A stretch of 64,000 nt of DNA from Nonomuraea indica (lineage in GTDB: Bacteria; Actinomycetota; Actinomycetes; Streptosporangiales; Streptosporangiaceae), in the NCBI RefSeq assembly GCF_002850745.1, contig NZ_KZ559467.1, positions 1 to 64,000 of the forward strand, given 5' to 3'. Shown here piece by piece: positions 15,274 to 23,907 of the stretch. Each line of letters begins with the position of its first letter. The first letter of the stretch is position 1. Position numbers and translations under genes: made by a program. The notes under the pieces were generated by a model. That model made no database searches, was not told the DNA's origin, and saw only the letters and a list, made by a program, of their open reading frames with translations.

Positions 15274-15575
15274 TGTCGAAGCTGCACGTCAAGAAGGGTG
15301 ACCTCGTTCAGGTCATCGCCGGCAAGAACAAGGGCGCCAAGGGTCGCGTGATCGCCACCCACCCGGGCGACGAGCGCGTGGTGGTCGAGGGCGTCAACAT
15401 GATCACCAAGCATGGCAAGGAGACCCACCAGGGTCCGCGCGGCGCCAAGACGGGCGGCGTGCAGACCATGGAGGGCCCCATCCATGTGAGCAACGTGAAG
15501 AAGCTCAAGGACGACAAGCCCGCCGACAAGAAGGCCGACGACAAGAAGGCCGACGAGACGGGTGAGGACAGCTGA
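15273..15575 (+). CDS. rplX: 50S ribosomal protein L24
   Basis: L24 is a 50S assembly initiator. The ATG at 15273 gives 100 aa with the KOW-type motif [20 protein letters not shown] at the N-terminus. The last 25 residues are a Lys/Asp-rich low-complexity tail ([16 protein letters not shown]). It overlaps rplN and rplE by 1 nt on each side. Confidence 0.97.
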   Translation: MSKLHVKKGDLVQVIAGKNKGAKGRVIATHPGDERVVVEGVNMITKHGKETHQGPRGAKTGGVQTMEGPIHVSNVKKLKDDKPADKKADDKKADETGEDS

Positions 15576-16150
15576 TGACCGCCACGACCACAGAGACCGA
15601 GCGCCCGACGCCGCGCCTCAAGACGAAGTACCGCGAGGAGATCGCGGCCCAGCTTCGTGAGCAGTTCGGCATCGAGAACGTCATGCAGATCCCCGGCCTG
15701 GTGAAGATCAAGGTCAACATGGGTGTCGGCGAGGCGGCTCGTGACTCCAAGCTCATCGAGGGCGCCGTTCGCGACCTGACCGTGATCACGGGCCAGAAGC
15801 CGGCCGTCGTCCGCGCCCGCAAGTCCATCGCCCAGTTCAAGCTGCGCGAGGGCATGCCGATCGGCGCGCACGTCACGCTCCGTGGCGACCGCATGTGGGA
15901 GTTCCTCGACAGGCTGCTGTCGCTGGCGCTGCCCCGCATCCGGGACTTCCGCGGCCTGTCGCCCAAGCAGTTCGACGGCAACGGCAACTACACCTTCGGT
16001 CTGACCGAGCAGGTCATGTTCCATGAGGTCGACCAGGACAAGGTGGACCGGCCGCGAGGCATGGACATCACGATCGTGACCACCGCGAAGAACGACGACC
16101 AGGGCCGGGCGCTGCTGAAGCTCCTCGGGTTCCCCTTCAAGGAGGCCTGA
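15575..16150 (+). CDS. rplE: 50S ribosomal protein L5
   Basis: L5 binds 5S rRNA and forms bridge B1b. The 191-aa product has [18 protein letters not shown] near the N-terminus and the conserved [28 protein letters not shown] at the end. The N-terminus carries about 12 extra residues ([12 protein letters not shown]). It starts within the rplX stop codon, and rpsN follows after 2 nt. Confidence 0.97.
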   Translation: MTATTTETERPTPRLKTKYREEIAAQLREQFGIENVMQIPGLVKIKVNMGVGEAARDSKLIEGAVRDLTVITGQKPAVVRARKSIAQFKLREGMPIGAHVTLRGDRMWEFLDRLLSLALPRIRDFRGLSPKQFDGNGNYTFGLTEQVMFHEVDQDKVDRPRGMDITIVTTAKNDDQGRALLKLLGFPFKEA

Positions 16151-16152
16151 TC

Positions 16153-16338
16153 ATGGCGAAGAAGTCGCTGATCGCCAAGGCGGGGCGCAAGCAGAAGTTC
16201 GAGGTCCGGGCCTACACGCGGTGCTCGCGCTGCGGCCGGCCGCGCGCCGTCTACAGGAAGTTCGGCCTGTGCCGCGTCTGCTTCCGTGAGATGGCGCACC
16301 GGGGCGAGCTGCCTGGCATCACCAAGTCCAGCTGGTAG
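16153..16338 (+). CDS. rpsN: 30S ribosomal protein S14, zinc-binding type
   Basis: This is the short C+ form of S14 (also called type Z), 61 aa. The zinc ribbon cysteines C24, C27, C40 and C43 are all present (TRCSRCG...GLCRVCF). It ends [11 protein letters not shown], typical of the family. In many actinobacteria a cysteine-free paralog is induced under zinc starvation; none is seen in this window. It lies directly after rplE and is followed by a 189-nt gap with two hairpins. Confidence 0.97.
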   Translation: MAKKSLIAKAGRKQKFEVRAYTRCSRCGRPRAVYRKFGLCRVCFREMAHRGELPGITKSSW

Positions 16339-16346
16339 CTAGTCTT

Positions 16347-16369
16347 GGGGGCGGCGCCACGTCGCCCCC
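16347..16369 (+). terminator. Hairpin after rpsN
   Basis: GGGGGCG, loop GCGCCACGT, CGCCCCC: a 7-bp GC stem starting 9 nt after the rpsN stop, inside the spc block. Confidence 0.5.
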
Positions 16370-16415
16370 GAGCGGTCGCTGCTCAGCGGGCCGTACATAT
16401 TCACTGTCAAACCCC

Positions 16416-16438
16416 GGGCGCTCCGACGCGGAGCGCCC
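16416..16438 (+). terminator. Perfect 9-bp hairpin upstream of rpsH
   Basis: GGGCGCTCC, loop GACGC, GGAGCGCCC. A perfect inverted repeat about 90 nt before rpsH. It may be an attenuator or a target for autogenous control (S8 represses the spc operon in E. coli); that link is inference. Confidence 0.5.
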
Positions 16439-16527
16439 ATGACCACGCCGAAGGTCCACCGGCAGAGCAGTGCTGAGGCACTGGAAGCTTGGCCGACTGG
16501 AAACCGCGGCGAGGAAGGCCACTGGCC

Positions 16528-16926
16528 ATGACGATGACCGACCCGATCGCAGACATGCTCACGCGTCTGCGCAACGCGAATTCGGCGTACCACGACAGCG
16601 TGTCGATGCCGTACTCGAAGATCAAGGCGCACATCGCCGAGATCCTCCAGCAGGAGGGTTACATCCAGGCTTGGACCGTCGAGGACGCCAAGGTTGGCAA
16701 GAACCTCGTGGTGGAGCTCAAGTTCGGGCCGACCCGTGAGCGGTCGCTCTCGGGCCTGCGCCGGGTGTCGAAGCCCGGTCTGCGGGTCTATGCGAAGAAG
16801 GACAACCTGCCCCGCGTCCTGGGAGGGCTGGGCGTCGCGATCATCTCGACGTCCCACGGTCTCATGACGGACAAGCAGGCCGGCAAGCGTGGTGTGGGCG
16901 GGGAAGTCCTCGCCTACGTCTGGTAG
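16528..16926 (+). CDS. rpsH: 30S ribosomal protein S8
   Basis: S8 is a central 16S-binding protein and the spc-operon regulator in E. coli. ATG 16528 has GAGGAAGG 9 nt upstream; the next ATG two codons on is a weaker choice. The 132-aa product begins [18 protein letters not shown] and ends GEVLAYVW, matching actinobacterial S8 in length. rplF follows after 16 nt with GGGGAGGA. Confidence 0.98.
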   Translation: MTMTDPIADMLTRLRNANSAYHDSVSMPYSKIKAHIAEILQQEGYIQAWTVEDAKVGKNLVVELKFGPTRERSLSGLRRVSKPGLRVYAKKDNLPRVLGGLGVAIISTSHGLMTDKQAGKRGVGGEVLAYVW

Positions 16927-16942
16927 AGGGGAGGAACACAGC

Positions 16943-17485
16943 ATGTCGCGAATCGGACGGCTGCCCATCCCTGTGCCCAACGGCGTAGACATCACGATCG
17001 ACGGCCGGGATGTCCAGGTCAAGGGCCCGAAGGGCACGCTTTCTCACACGGTCGCCGAGCCCATCACGGTGGCTCGGGACGACGACGGCTCCATCGCCGT
17101 CACCCGCCCCAACGACGAGAACAAGGTCCGTGCGCTGCACGGCCTGTCCAGGACGCTCATCGCCAACATGGTGCAGGGCGTCACCCAGGGCTACTCCAAG
17201 ACCCTGGAGATCGTCGGTGTCGGTTACCGCGTCCAGGCCAAGGGCCCGACGCAGCTGGAGTTCGCGCTGGGCTTCAGTCACCCGGTCATCGTGGACGCCC
17301 CCGAGGGCGTCACCTTCCGTGTCGAGAAGCCGACCCTGTTCCACGTGGACGGCATCGACAAGCAGAAGGTCGGCGAGGTCGCGGCCAACATCCGCAAGCT
17401 GCGCAAGCCCGACCCGTACAAGGGCAAGGGCGTGCGCTACCAGGGCGAACAGATCCGCCGCAAGGTCGGAAAGGCTGGTAAGTAG
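16943..17485 (+). CDS. rplF: 50S ribosomal protein L6
   Basis: L6 lies near the sarcin-ricin loop. ATG 16943 has GGGGAGGA upstream; the product is 180 aa, beginning [17 protein letters not shown]. The C-terminal signature [21 protein letters not shown] is intact. Two-domain length is standard. rplR starts 2 nt after its stop. Confidence 0.98.
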   Translation: MSRIGRLPIPVPNGVDITIDGRDVQVKGPKGTLSHTVAEPITVARDDDGSIAVTRPNDENKVRALHGLSRTLIANMVQGVTQGYSKTLEIVGVGYRVQAKGPTQLEFALGFSHPVIVDAPEGVTFRVEKPTLFHVDGIDKQKVGEVAANIRKLRKPDPYKGKGVRYQGEQIRRKVGKAGK

Positions 17486-17487
17486 GC

Positions 17488-17871
17488 ATGGCTCCGAAGA
17501 CTGCGTTCAGCAAGCACACGGCTGCCCGCACCGTCTCGCGGGCCCGCCGTCACCGCCGCGTCCGCAAGAACGTCGTCGGCACGACCGCGCGCCCGCGCCT
17601 GGTCGTCAACCGTTCGACCCGTCACATGTTCGTCCAGATCGTGGACGACACCGTCGGCCACACGCTGGTCAGCGCGTCCACCATGGACCCCGCGCTGCGC
17701 TCGCTCGAGGCCGACAAGACGGAGAAGGCCAAGAAGGTCGGCGAGCTCCTCGCTCAGCGGGCCAAGGAAGCCGGGATCACGGCGGTCGTCTTCGACCGCG
17801 GTGGCAACCGCTACGCCGGTCGCATCGCGGCCCTGGCGGACAGCGCCCGCGAAGGCGGGCTCGAGTTCTGA
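17488..17871 (+). CDS. rplR: 50S ribosomal protein L18
   Basis: L18 binds 5S rRNA. The 127-aa product has [26 protein letters not shown] near the N-terminus and ends [19 protein letters not shown], both typical. It starts 2 nt after rplF. Its TGA overlaps the ATG of an 8-codon open frame whose own stop overlaps the rpsE start. Confidence 0.97.
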   Translation: MAPKTAFSKHTAARTVSRARRHRRVRKNVVGTTARPRLVVNRSTRHMFVQIVDDTVGHTLVSASTMDPALRSLEADKTEKAKKVGELLAQRAKEAGITAVVFDRGGNRYAGRIAALADSAREGGLEF

Positions 17872-17897
17872 TGGCAACTGAGAAGAGGAACCACTGA
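17871..17897 (+). other. Eight-codon relay ORF between rplR and rpsE
   Basis: ATG-GCA-ACT-GAG-AAG-AGG-AAC-CAC-TGA encodes MATEKRNH. Its ATG shares a base with the rplR stop, and its TGA shares a base with the rpsE ATG. It contains the AGAGGA ribosome binding site of rpsE. A terminating ribosome could step from rplR through this ORF into rpsE. Function is inferred from geometry only. Confidence 0.5.
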
Positions 17898-18526
17898 TGG
17901 CTGCAGCTCCGCGTCGCGGTGGCGGCACCGGTGGCGAGCGGCGGGACCGTCGTGACGATCGCCGCGGTGGCGCCGCCGACAAGGGCGTCTCGTACATCGA
18001 GCGCGTAGTGAAGATCAACCGAGTGGCCAAGGTCGTGAAGGGTGGTCGTCGCTTCAGCTTCACCGCCCTCGTCGTCGTCGGTGACGGCAACGGCCTGGTC
18101 GGCGTCGGCTACGGCAAGGCCAAGGAAGTCCCCGCGGCCATCGCCAAGGGCGTCGAAGAGGCGAAGAAGCACTTCTTCAAGGTGCCTCGCATCCAGGGCA
18201 CGATCCCGCACACCGTGCAGGGCGAGGAGGCGGCCGGTGTCGTCTTCCTGCGTCCGGCCTCGGCCGGTACCGGCGTCATCGCCGGTGGCCCGGTGCGCGC
18301 GGTCCTGGAGTGCGCCGGCATCCACGACGTGCTCTCCAAGTCGCTCGGCTCCGACAACCCGATCAACATCGTGCACGCCACCGTGGCGGCTCTGAAGGGC
18401 CTGTCCCGGCCCGAGGAGATCGCCGCCCGCCGTGGCCTGCCGATCGAGGACGTCGCGCCGGCCCGGATGCTCAAGGCTCAGCGTGAGGGCCTCGCCGAGG
18501 CCGCCGCGGCGAAGGCGGTGAGCTAG
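17897..18526 (+). CDS. rpsE: 30S ribosomal protein S5
   Basis: S5 lines the mRNA entry channel and affects fidelity. The 209-aa product has an Arg/Gly/Asp-rich N-terminal extension (about 28 residues, [14 protein letters not shown]). It is followed by the dsRBD-like fold from [23 protein letters not shown] and the conserved [18 protein letters not shown] block. ATG 17897 overlaps the stop of the preceding 8-codon ORF. rpmD follows after 2 nt. Confidence 0.97.
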   Translation: MAAAPRRGGGTGGERRDRRDDRRGGAADKGVSYIERVVKINRVAKVVKGGRRFSFTALVVVGDGNGLVGVGYGKAKEVPAAIAKGVEEAKKHFFKVPRIQGTIPHTVQGEEAAGVVFLRPASAGTGVIAGGPVRAVLECAGIHDVLSKSLGSDNPINIVHATVAALKGLSRPEEIAARRGLPIEDVAPARMLKAQREGLAEAAAAKAVS

Positions 18527-18528
18527 TC

Positions 18529-18711
18529 ATGGCACGCCTGAAGATCACTCAGGTTCGCTCGAAGATCGGTGGCAAGCAGAACCAGCGTGACTCGCTGCGT
18601 TCGCTTGGCCTGAAGCGAATCGGCGATGTCGTCGTCAAGGAGGACCGGCCCGAGATTCGCGGGATGGTCGCCGTGGTGACGCACCTCGTCGAGGTGGAAG
18701 AGGTCGACTAG
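18529..18711 (+). CDS. rpmD: 50S ribosomal protein L30
   Basis: L30 is a small 23S-binding protein of 60 aa, beginning [28 protein letters not shown], typical of bacterial L30. It starts 2 nt after rpsE and 2 nt separate it from rplO, so translation is likely coupled on both sides. No anomalies. Confidence 0.97.
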   Translation: MARLKITQVRSKIGGKQNQRDSLRSLGLKRIGDVVVKEDRPEIRGMVAVVTHLVEVEEVD

Positions 18712-18713
18712 TC

Positions 18714-19169
18714 ATGACTGACAAGGCTCCGCTCAAGATTCACGACCTGCGTCCCGCCCCTGGCGCCAACAAGGCCAAGATCCGCAAGGGTCGCGGCGAG
18801 GCGTCCAAGGGCAAGACCGCCGGTCGCGGCACCAAGGGCACGAAGGCGCGCACCGGCGTCCACCTCGGGTTCGAGGGTGGCCAGGTGCCGCTGCAGAGGC
18901 GTCTGCCGAAGCTCAAGGGCTTCTCCAACGCGCTGTTCAAGACGACCTACCAGGTCGTCAACCTGGACAGGCTCGGCGAGCTGTTCCCCGAGGGTGGCGA
19001 CGTCACCGTCGAGACGCTGGTCGCCAAGGGTGCTGTTCGCAAGAACCAGCTCGTCAAGGTGCTGGGCACCGGCGAGATCTCCGTCGCGGTCAACGTGCAG
19101 GCGCACGCCTTCTCGGCCGCCGCGAAGGAGAAGATCGCCGCTGCTGGTGGCTCCGTTACCGAGCTGTAG
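18714..19169 (+). CDS. rplO: 50S ribosomal protein L15
   Basis: L15 helps assemble the 50S. The 151-aa product starts with an extra MTDKAP, then [27 protein letters not shown], with the glycine/lysine-rich core [12 protein letters not shown]. It ends AAGGSVTEL. It is the last ribosomal gene of the spc block before secY, and a 13-bp perfect hairpin follows its stop. Confidence 0.97.
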   Translation: MTDKAPLKIHDLRPAPGANKAKIRKGRGEASKGKTAGRGTKGTKARTGVHLGFEGGQVPLQRRLPKLKGFSNALFKTTYQVVNLDRLGELFPEGGDVTVETLVAKGAVRKNQLVKVLGTGEISVAVNVQAHAFSAAAKEKIAAAGGSVTEL

Positions 19170-19183
19170 TTTCGCTATGACGA

Positions 19184-19216
19184 GGCGTGGAGGCCCTGAC
19201 AATGGGCCTCCACGCC
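19184..19216 (+). terminator. Perfect 13-bp hairpin between rplO and secY
   Basis: GGCGTGGAGGCCC, loop TGACAAT, GGGCCTCCACGCC. It lies 15 nt after the rplO stop and about 125 nt before secY. It probably terminates or attenuates the spc transcript. A smaller GCAGGA-TTCTG-TCCTGC hairpin follows at 19243-19259. Confidence 0.75.
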
Positions 19217-19340
19217 CGTAGTGCGTTAGAGTTCGCGAGACGGCAGGATTCTGTCCTGCTCGTTTGTACCTGAGACTTCAGATGGCAGATCCCCGCTCCA
19301 TCGCATACTCACATCGCCGTAAAGGCGCGCAGGAGGGACC

Positions 19341-20651
19341 GTGCTGACCGCGTTTACCCGGGCGTTCCGGACGCCGGACCTGCGCAAGAAGTTGCTCTTC
19401 ACTCTGGGCATCATCGCGCTGTTCCGCCTTGGCTCGGTGCTTCCGACTCCAGGCGTTCACGTCGAAAATCTCGCCGCCTGTTACGACCAGGCCCGCAGCG
19501 GCGCGGCCGGCAGCGTTTACGGAATGGTCCAGCTGTTCAGCGGCGGCGCGCTGCTGAAGCTGTCGATCTTCGCTCTCGGCATCATGCCGTACATCACCGC
19601 GAGCATCATCCTCCAGCTGCTCGTCGTCGTGATCCCACGTCTTGAGGCGTTGAAGAAGGAAGGGCAGTCGGGCCAGGCCAAGATCACGCAGTACACGCGT
19701 TATCTGACGATCGGCCTCGGCGTCCTGCAGTCCACCGCCTTCATCGCGCTCGCGCGCTCCGGTCAGCTCTTTCCCGACTGTCAGCAGAGCGTGCTGATCA
19801 ACCCCGACGACGTCTTCCAGATCGTCACGATGGTCATCATCATGACCGCCGGCACCTCCGTCATCATGTGGCTGGGTGAGCTCATCACCGACCGCGGCGT
19901 GGGCAACGGCATGTCGATCCTGATCTTCACCTCCGTCGTCTCGATCTTCCCGTCCGAGCTGGCCAACATCTTCCAGGCCAACAAGTTCACCTTCGCCGTG
20001 GTCATGGTGGTCGGCGTCTTCATGATCGCCGCCGTGGTCTTCGTGGAGCAGGCGCAGCGCCGCATCCCGGTGCAGTACGCCAAGCGGATGGTCGGCCGCA
20101 GGATGTACGGCGGCACGTCCACCTACATCCCGCTGAAGGTCAACCAGGCCGGCATCATCCCGGTCATCTTCGCCTCGTCGCTGCTCTACCTGCCGCAGCT
20201 GGTGACCTCGCTGTTCGCCAACGCCGAGAACCCCAACGTGGTCGTGCAGTGGCTCTCGCAGAACCTCGCCACGGGCGACACGCCGATCTACATGGTCACG
20301 TTCTTCGTGTTGATCGTGTTCTTCACGTACTTCTACGTGTCCATCACGTTCAACCCCCCTGAAGTGGCCGACAACATGAAGAAGTACGGTGGGTTCATTC
20401 CGGGCATCCGTCCGGGCCGGCCGACGGCTGAATACCTGAACTTCGTGCTCACCCGTCTGACCGCGCCCGGCGCGCTCTATCTGGGTCTCATCTCCATGGT
20501 CCCGATCGTGGCGCTCTCGGTGGCCGGTGCGAGCCAGAACTTCCCGTTCGGAGGGACGAGCATTCTGATCATGGTTGGTGTCGGCCTGGACACGGTCAAG
20601 CAGATCGAGAGCCAGCTTCAGCAGCGTAACTACGAAGGCTTCCTGCGGTAG
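19341..20651 (+). CDS. secY: Preprotein translocase subunit SecY
   Basis: SecY is the channel of the Sec translocon in the cytoplasmic membrane. The 436-aa product starts with GTG behind GGAGGGA ([18 protein letters not shown]). It has the ten hydrophobic segments of the family, the plug/TM2 region [28 protein letters not shown], and the conserved cytoplasmic loop [17 protein letters not shown]. The 171-nt upstream gap contains a strong hairpin, so secY may have its own promoter. Its TAG overlaps the GTG of adk by 1 nt. Confidence 0.98.
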   Translation: MLTAFTRAFRTPDLRKKLLFTLGIIALFRLGSVLPTPGVHVENLAACYDQARSGAAGSVYGMVQLFSGGALLKLSIFALGIMPYITASIILQLLVVVIPRLEALKKEGQSGQAKITQYTRYLTIGLGVLQSTAFIALARSGQLFPDCQQSVLINPDDVFQIVTMVIIMTAGTSVIMWLGELITDRGVGNGMSILIFTSVVSIFPSELANIFQANKFTFAVVMVVGVFMIAAVVFVEQAQRRIPVQYAKRMVGRRMYGGTSTYIPLKVNQAGIIPVIFASSLLYLPQLVTSLFANAENPNVVVQWLSQNLATGDTPIYMVTFFVLIVFFTYFYVSITFNPPEVADNMKKYGGFIPGIRPGRPTAEYLNFVLTRLTAPGALYLGLISMVPIVALSVAGASQNFPFGGTSILIMVGVGLDTVKQIESQLQQRNYEGFLR

Positions 20652-21301
20652 TGCGCCTCGTTCTGGTCGGGCCCCCCGGAGCGGGAAAGGGGACGCAGGC
20701 CCAGTACATCGCATCCAACCTGTCCATCCCGAAGATCTCGACAGGTGACATTTTCCGTGCCAACGTCTCTGGCGGCACGGAGCTCGGCAAGTTGGCCAAG
20801 ACCTACATGGACCGCGGCGACCTGGTGCCCGACAAGGTGACCATCGCCATGGTCCGTGACCGCCTCTCGGAGGACGACGCGCAGGACGGTTTCCTGCTCG
20901 ACGGCTTCCCCCGCAACGTGCCGCAGGCCGAGATCCTGCGCGACATGCTCAAGGAATGGGGCCAGGCCCTCGACCTGGTGCTCGAACTCGTGGTCGACGA
21001 CGACGAGGTGGTCAGGCGGCTGGCCGGCCGGCGCACCTGCAGCCAGTGCGGGCGCATCTGGCACGTCGAGTTCGACGACAAGCAGGACGACCTGTGCGAC
21101 GCCTGCGGCGGGTCGCTGTTCCAGCGGGACGACGACAAGGAAGAGACCATCCGGCACCGCCTGGAGGTCTACCAGGAGCAGACGGCGCCCCTCGTCGCCT
21201 ACTACGCCGACGAGGGCATCCTGGTCGGGGTCGACGCGACGGGCCCGGTCGAGGAGGTCACCCAGCGGGCCATGGAGGCCATCCGTCCGTTCATGGGCTA
21301 G
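20651..21301 (+). CDS. adk: Adenylate kinase, zinc-LID type
   Basis: Adenylate kinase interconverts ATP + AMP and 2 ADP in the cytoplasm. The 216-aa product has the P-loop GPPGAGKGT at residues 7-15 and STGDIFR in the AMP-binding region. The LID carries a four-cysteine zinc site, C130, C133, C149 and C152, as in Gram-positive long-form enzymes. It starts with GTG overlapping the secY stop. The secY-adk-map order is conserved in actinobacteria. Confidence 0.97.
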   Translation: MRLVLVGPPGAGKGTQAQYIASNLSIPKISTGDIFRANVSGGTELGKLAKTYMDRGDLVPDKVTIAMVRDRLSEDDAQDGFLLDGFPRNVPQAEILRDMLKEWGQALDLVLELVVDDDEVVRRLAGRRTCSQCGRIWHVEFDDKQDDLCDACGGSLFQRDDDKEETIRHRLEVYQEQTAPLVAYYADEGILVGVDATGPVEEVTQRAMEAIRPFMG

Positions 21302-21412
21302 CTGTAAGAATCGACTGTCCGAGGTGGCACGAGTTTTCGTGCCACCTCGCGGCTATTGTGGGGGAATTGGGCTCCCGCGTCCGCCCGTTGCATACCCTGG
21401 GGGTGCCGAGAC

Positions 21413-22222
21413 GTGTTCAAGAAGAACAGGCATGGAATTCAGATCAAGACGGCCGAGCAGCTCGACAAGATGCGCGCTGCCGGCCTCGTCGTCGGGCGCA
21501 CGCTGGATCTGCTGAAGCGGGTGGTCGAGCCCGGGATGACTCCGCTCGACCTCGACGTCATCGCCGAGAAGGCCATCAGGGACGAGGGGGCCGTCCCGTC
21601 GTTCAAGGGCTACCAGGGGTTCCCGGCGACCATCTGCGCCTCGGTCAACGACGAGGTGGTCCACGGCATCCCGACGAACGCCCGCAAGCTTCGCGAGGGC
21701 GACATCATCTCCATCGACTGCGGCGCCATCCTCGACGGGTGGCACGGCGACTCCGCGGTGACGGTGCCCGTCGGAGAGGTCGATCCGCAGCTCACCGAGC
21801 TGATGCGGGTCACCGAGGAGGCGATGTGGCGGGGCATCGCCGCGCTCACGGCCGGCCGGCGGCTCTCCGACATCGGCCACGAGATCGAAAAGTACGTCCG
21901 GTCGCAGGGCCGCTTCGGGATCCCCCCGGAGTACGGCGGCCACGGCATCGGCACCGAGATGCACATGGAGCCGTGGATCGCCAACCACGGCCGCCCGGGG
22001 CGGGGCCCCACCCTGGAGGAGGGCATGTGCCTGGCCATCGAGCCCATGGTCAACCTGGGCACGGAGCGGACACGCGTCCTGGCCGACGACTGGACGGTCG
22101 TGACGATCGACGGCAAGCACTCCGCGCACTTCGAGCACAGCGTCGCCGTGACACATAATGGACCTTGGGTGCTGACCGCCCTGGACGGCGGCGCGGAGCG
22201 CCTGGCGCAACTGCATAACTAG
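21413..22222 (+). CDS. map: Methionine aminopeptidase, type I
   Basis: This enzyme removes the initiator methionine from nascent proteins. I chose GTG 21413 (VFKKNRHGIQIKTAEQLDKM), giving 269 aa; an open frame continues upstream without homologous sequence. The five metal ligands are in place: D102, D113, H177 (GGHGIGT), E210 (IEPMV) and E241 (FEHS), with the same spacing as the E. coli enzyme. The gap to adk is 111 nt. Exact start is less certain than identity. Confidence 0.95.
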   Translation: MFKKNRHGIQIKTAEQLDKMRAAGLVVGRTLDLLKRVVEPGMTPLDLDVIAEKAIRDEGAVPSFKGYQGFPATICASVNDEVVHGIPTNARKLREGDIISIDCGAILDGWHGDSAVTVPVGEVDPQLTELMRVTEEAMWRGIAALTAGRRLSDIGHEIEKYVRSQGRFGIPPEYGGHGIGTEMHMEPWIANHGRPGRGPTLEEGMCLAIEPMVNLGTERTRVLADDWTVVTIDGKHSAHFEHSVAVTHNGPWVLTALDGGAERLAQLHN

Positions 22223-22238
22223 CCGGGGAGTGGTGGGC

Positions 22239-22670
22239 ATGTCGCAAAGCCCCGAGATGCGGGCCTCCGACGTCGAGCGCGACCGGGTCGCCGCCGTGCT
22301 CCGGGAGCACACCGCGGTGGGGCGCCTCACCATGGACGAGTTCAACGAACGGCTGGAGCTGCTCTACAAGAGCAAGACGCGGGGCGAGCTGGCCCGGCTG
22401 ACCGCCGACCTGCCGGACGTGGACCTGAGCCGGCACCAGGTCGCGAAGGTGCCGGAGGCGTCGGTCCAGAAGAAGCAGCACGCCGGCATGCGCGCCGCGT
22501 GGGGCGCCTGGGCGATGGCCAGCTCGATCAACTGGGCGATCTGGCTGATCATCAGCGTCACGTCCGGCGACATGGTCTACCCGTGGCCGCTGTGGGTGAT
22601 GGGGCCGTGGGGCGTCATTCTGCTCGTCAGCAGCATCTTCGGCGGGGACGACGACAAGAAGAAGTCCTGA
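22239..22670 (+). CDS. DUF1707 and two-TM membrane protein
   Basis: This 143-aa protein has an N-terminal DUF1707 domain (about 9-60, MRASDVERDRVAAVLREH...GRLTMDEFNERL...TRGELARLTADLP). A C-terminal hydrophobic hairpin of two likely membrane segments (about 85-135) is followed by an acidic/basic tail DDDKKKS. ATG 22239 has GGGGAG 8 nt upstream; two GTG codons just upstream are less well placed. The function of DUF1707 is unknown, and the domain is very common in actinomycetes next to signalling and membrane genes. It interrupts the usual map-infA neighbourhood. Confidence 0.8.
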   Translation: MSQSPEMRASDVERDRVAAVLREHTAVGRLTMDEFNERLELLYKSKTRGELARLTADLPDVDLSRHQVAKVPEASVQKKQHAGMRAAWGAWAMASSINWAIWLIISVTSGDMVYPWPLWVMGPWGVILLVSSIFGGDDDKKKS

Positions 22671-22735
22671 GTGCGTACAAGTGCATTCTGCGCATTCCTC
22701 CACAGAACGGCGCGGCGAATCTTCCTAACGTGAGC

Positions 22736-22753
22736 GGTGTCCGAACAGACACC
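22736..22753 (+). promoter_or_regulatory. Short inverted repeat upstream of the secreted protein gene
   Basis: GGTGTC, loop CGAACA, GACACC, 17 nt before the start codon. It could be an operator or a leader hairpin. No convincing -35/-10 pair was recognised beside it. Confidence 0.35.
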
Positions 22754-22770
22754 CCTCATCGGAGGAAGAC

Positions 22771-23184
22771 ATGCGTAAGATCCTCGCCGCCGCCGCCCTC
22801 GCCGGCTCGGTGCTCACCGGCCTCGCGCTCACGGCCCCCGTCGCCCAGGCCGCCACCGCTCCCGTCGCCGCCGCCTCCCAGACGGCGCCCGTGCACAAGT
22901 GGGGCAAGTTCTACTCGGCCGACCATAAGGCCTACACCTACGGCTACACCTGGAAGTCGAAGGGCAAGGTCCACACCAAGTGGTACGGCAAGGAGTTCAC
23001 GAAGCGGGCCGGCTGGGTCTGGTTCCGGTACGAGCTCCACGGTGGGGGCGGCGGGAAGTTCGCCCTGAAGTGGGACGGCTCGCACACCGGCACCTGGTCC
23101 AAGAAGGGCATCAAGAAGCTCTACACCTACACCTGCTGGGGCGGGAAGTTCACCGCGTGCGGCAAGGTGCACCGCATCTACTGA
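22771..23184 (+). CDS. Small secreted basic protein of unknown function
   Basis: The 137-aa product has a clear Sec signal peptide (MRKILAAAALAGSVLTGLAL...VAQA, cleavage near AQA-AT at residue 27-28). The mature part is about 110 residues, very rich in Lys, Gly, Trp and Tyr (KWGKFYSADHKAYTYGY, RAGWVWFRYELHGGGGGKF), with two Cys near the end. GGAGGA lies 4 nt before the ATG. I do not recognise a domain. The aromatic, basic composition could suit cell-wall binding or a small extracellular toxin-like or antimicrobial protein, but that is speculation. A very strong hairpin lies about 230 nt downstream. Confidence 0.75.
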   Translation: MRKILAAAALAGSVLTGLALTAPVAQAATAPVAAASQTAPVHKWGKFYSADHKAYTYGYTWKSKGKVHTKWYGKEFTKRAGWVWFRYELHGGGGGKFALKWDGSHTGTWSKKGIKKLYTYTCWGGKFTACGKVHRIY

Positions 23185-23360
23185 CGTGGGGTGACCGTGC
23201 CGGCGGGCGTCCGGCCGGGGCCGTCGAGCCCGGGGTTCCTCCCGTAGCGTCGCACTGCCGGCTCCCGCGAGCGGCGGGGAGCCGCACGGGGGCGCAGTGC
23301 GGGGGCTCGGCAGGATGTGGCCATGGCGCGTCACGGTGGCGCGGCGCGGTGACCCGTCAC

Positions 23361-23412
23361 AGTGGCCGCAGGGCGCACAGGCTCGAAGTGACCGCAGGGC
23401 GCACAGGATCGA
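23361..23412. repeat. Two tandem 26-bp units
   Basis: Two adjacent 26-bp units, AGTG(G/A)CCGCAGGGCGCACAGG(C/A)TCGA, differ at two positions only. They directly precede the strong terminator hairpin. Confidence 0.8.
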
Positions 23413-23415
23413 GGA

Positions 23416-23450
23416 GCGAAGGCCCGCCGGGCGTCCCGGCGGGCCTTCGC
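23416..23450. terminator. 16-bp perfect-stem hairpin
   Basis: GCGAAGGCCCGCCGGG, loop CGT, CCCGGCGGGCCTTCGC. This is one of the strongest hairpins in the window. It probably terminates transcription from the secreted-protein gene and could work on both strands. Confidence 0.8.
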
Positions 23451-23460
23451 CCGTCCGGCC

Positions 23461-23650
23461 GGTCGCGTGCGACGCCCGCTCCGGAGCCGTGTGGCCGCGT
23501 GCCACACCCGCTCCGGCGGTGCACCGGTCACGCGGGGCACTCCGCTCCGGCGGTGCACCAGTCGCGCGACACTCCGCTCCGGTGGCGCGCCCGTCGCGTG
23601 CGACGCCCGCTCCGGCGGCGCGCCCGGCCACGCGCGACACCCGCCCAGAG
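23461..23650. repeat. Degenerate 33-bp tandem repeat array
   Basis: Five to six head-to-tail copies of a unit of about 33 bp are each marked by CGCTCCGGCGG(T/C)GC(A/G)C flanked by GTCGCGNGNGACNC. They have no spacers, so this is not a CRISPR array. Copy-to-copy divergence suggests an old, drifting minisatellite. Confidence 0.7.
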
Positions 23651-23747
23651 TGCCGCGCGCGCGGCCGCAGCCGCGGGCGGATGGGCCGGGCGGGCGGCGG
23701 TGTGGGGTAAACTGGCTCATGGTTGTGTCAGGACACCTGGCACGCGT

Positions 23748-23777
23748 TTCGCGTTTTAGGCTCAGGTGTCGTACACT
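23748..23777 (+). promoter_or_regulatory. Candidate infA promoter with overlapping inverted repeat
   Basis: TTCGCG, an 18-nt spacer, then TACACT. The inverted repeat ACACCTG (23733-23739) and CAGGTGT (23763-23769) straddles the -35 and reaches close to the -10, so it could be an operator. The promoter is a moderate match only. Confidence 0.4.
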
Positions 23778-23907
23778 CCTTAGTCGGCTCACTATGACCA
23801 TCGCGCGTCGGCGGTCTTTGCCGGTCGCCGCTCTCTTCGAAGCGCGAGGTCGCGGCTGCTTAGTGAACCGGAGCCTCAGACGATCGATCAGTGAAACGCG
23901 AGGGATT

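Larger units (their letters stand above)
23185..23907. other. Repeat-rich intergenic region before infA
   Basis: This gap of about 720 nt has no supported gene. It contains two tandem 26-bp units, a 16-bp perfect-stem terminator, five to six degenerate 33-bp repeats and then the likely infA promoter. Open frames exist on both strands because of the GC bias. The repeats read as an 11-residue Pro/Arg-rich motif in one minus-strand frame, but nothing else supports coding. Confidence 0.65.

Noticed and set aside
16889..16943. Upstream in-frame extension of rplF
   Set aside because: The extension lies inside rpsH; GGGGAGGA and family alignment place the start at 16943.
20956..22158. 400-aa plus-strand open frame across adk and map
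   Set aside because: Arg/Gly-rich out-of-frame reading of two well-supported enzymes; no start signal or family motif.
23461..23650. Possible CRISPR array
   Set aside because: Units are contiguous and degenerate, with no unique spacers and no cas genes nearby.
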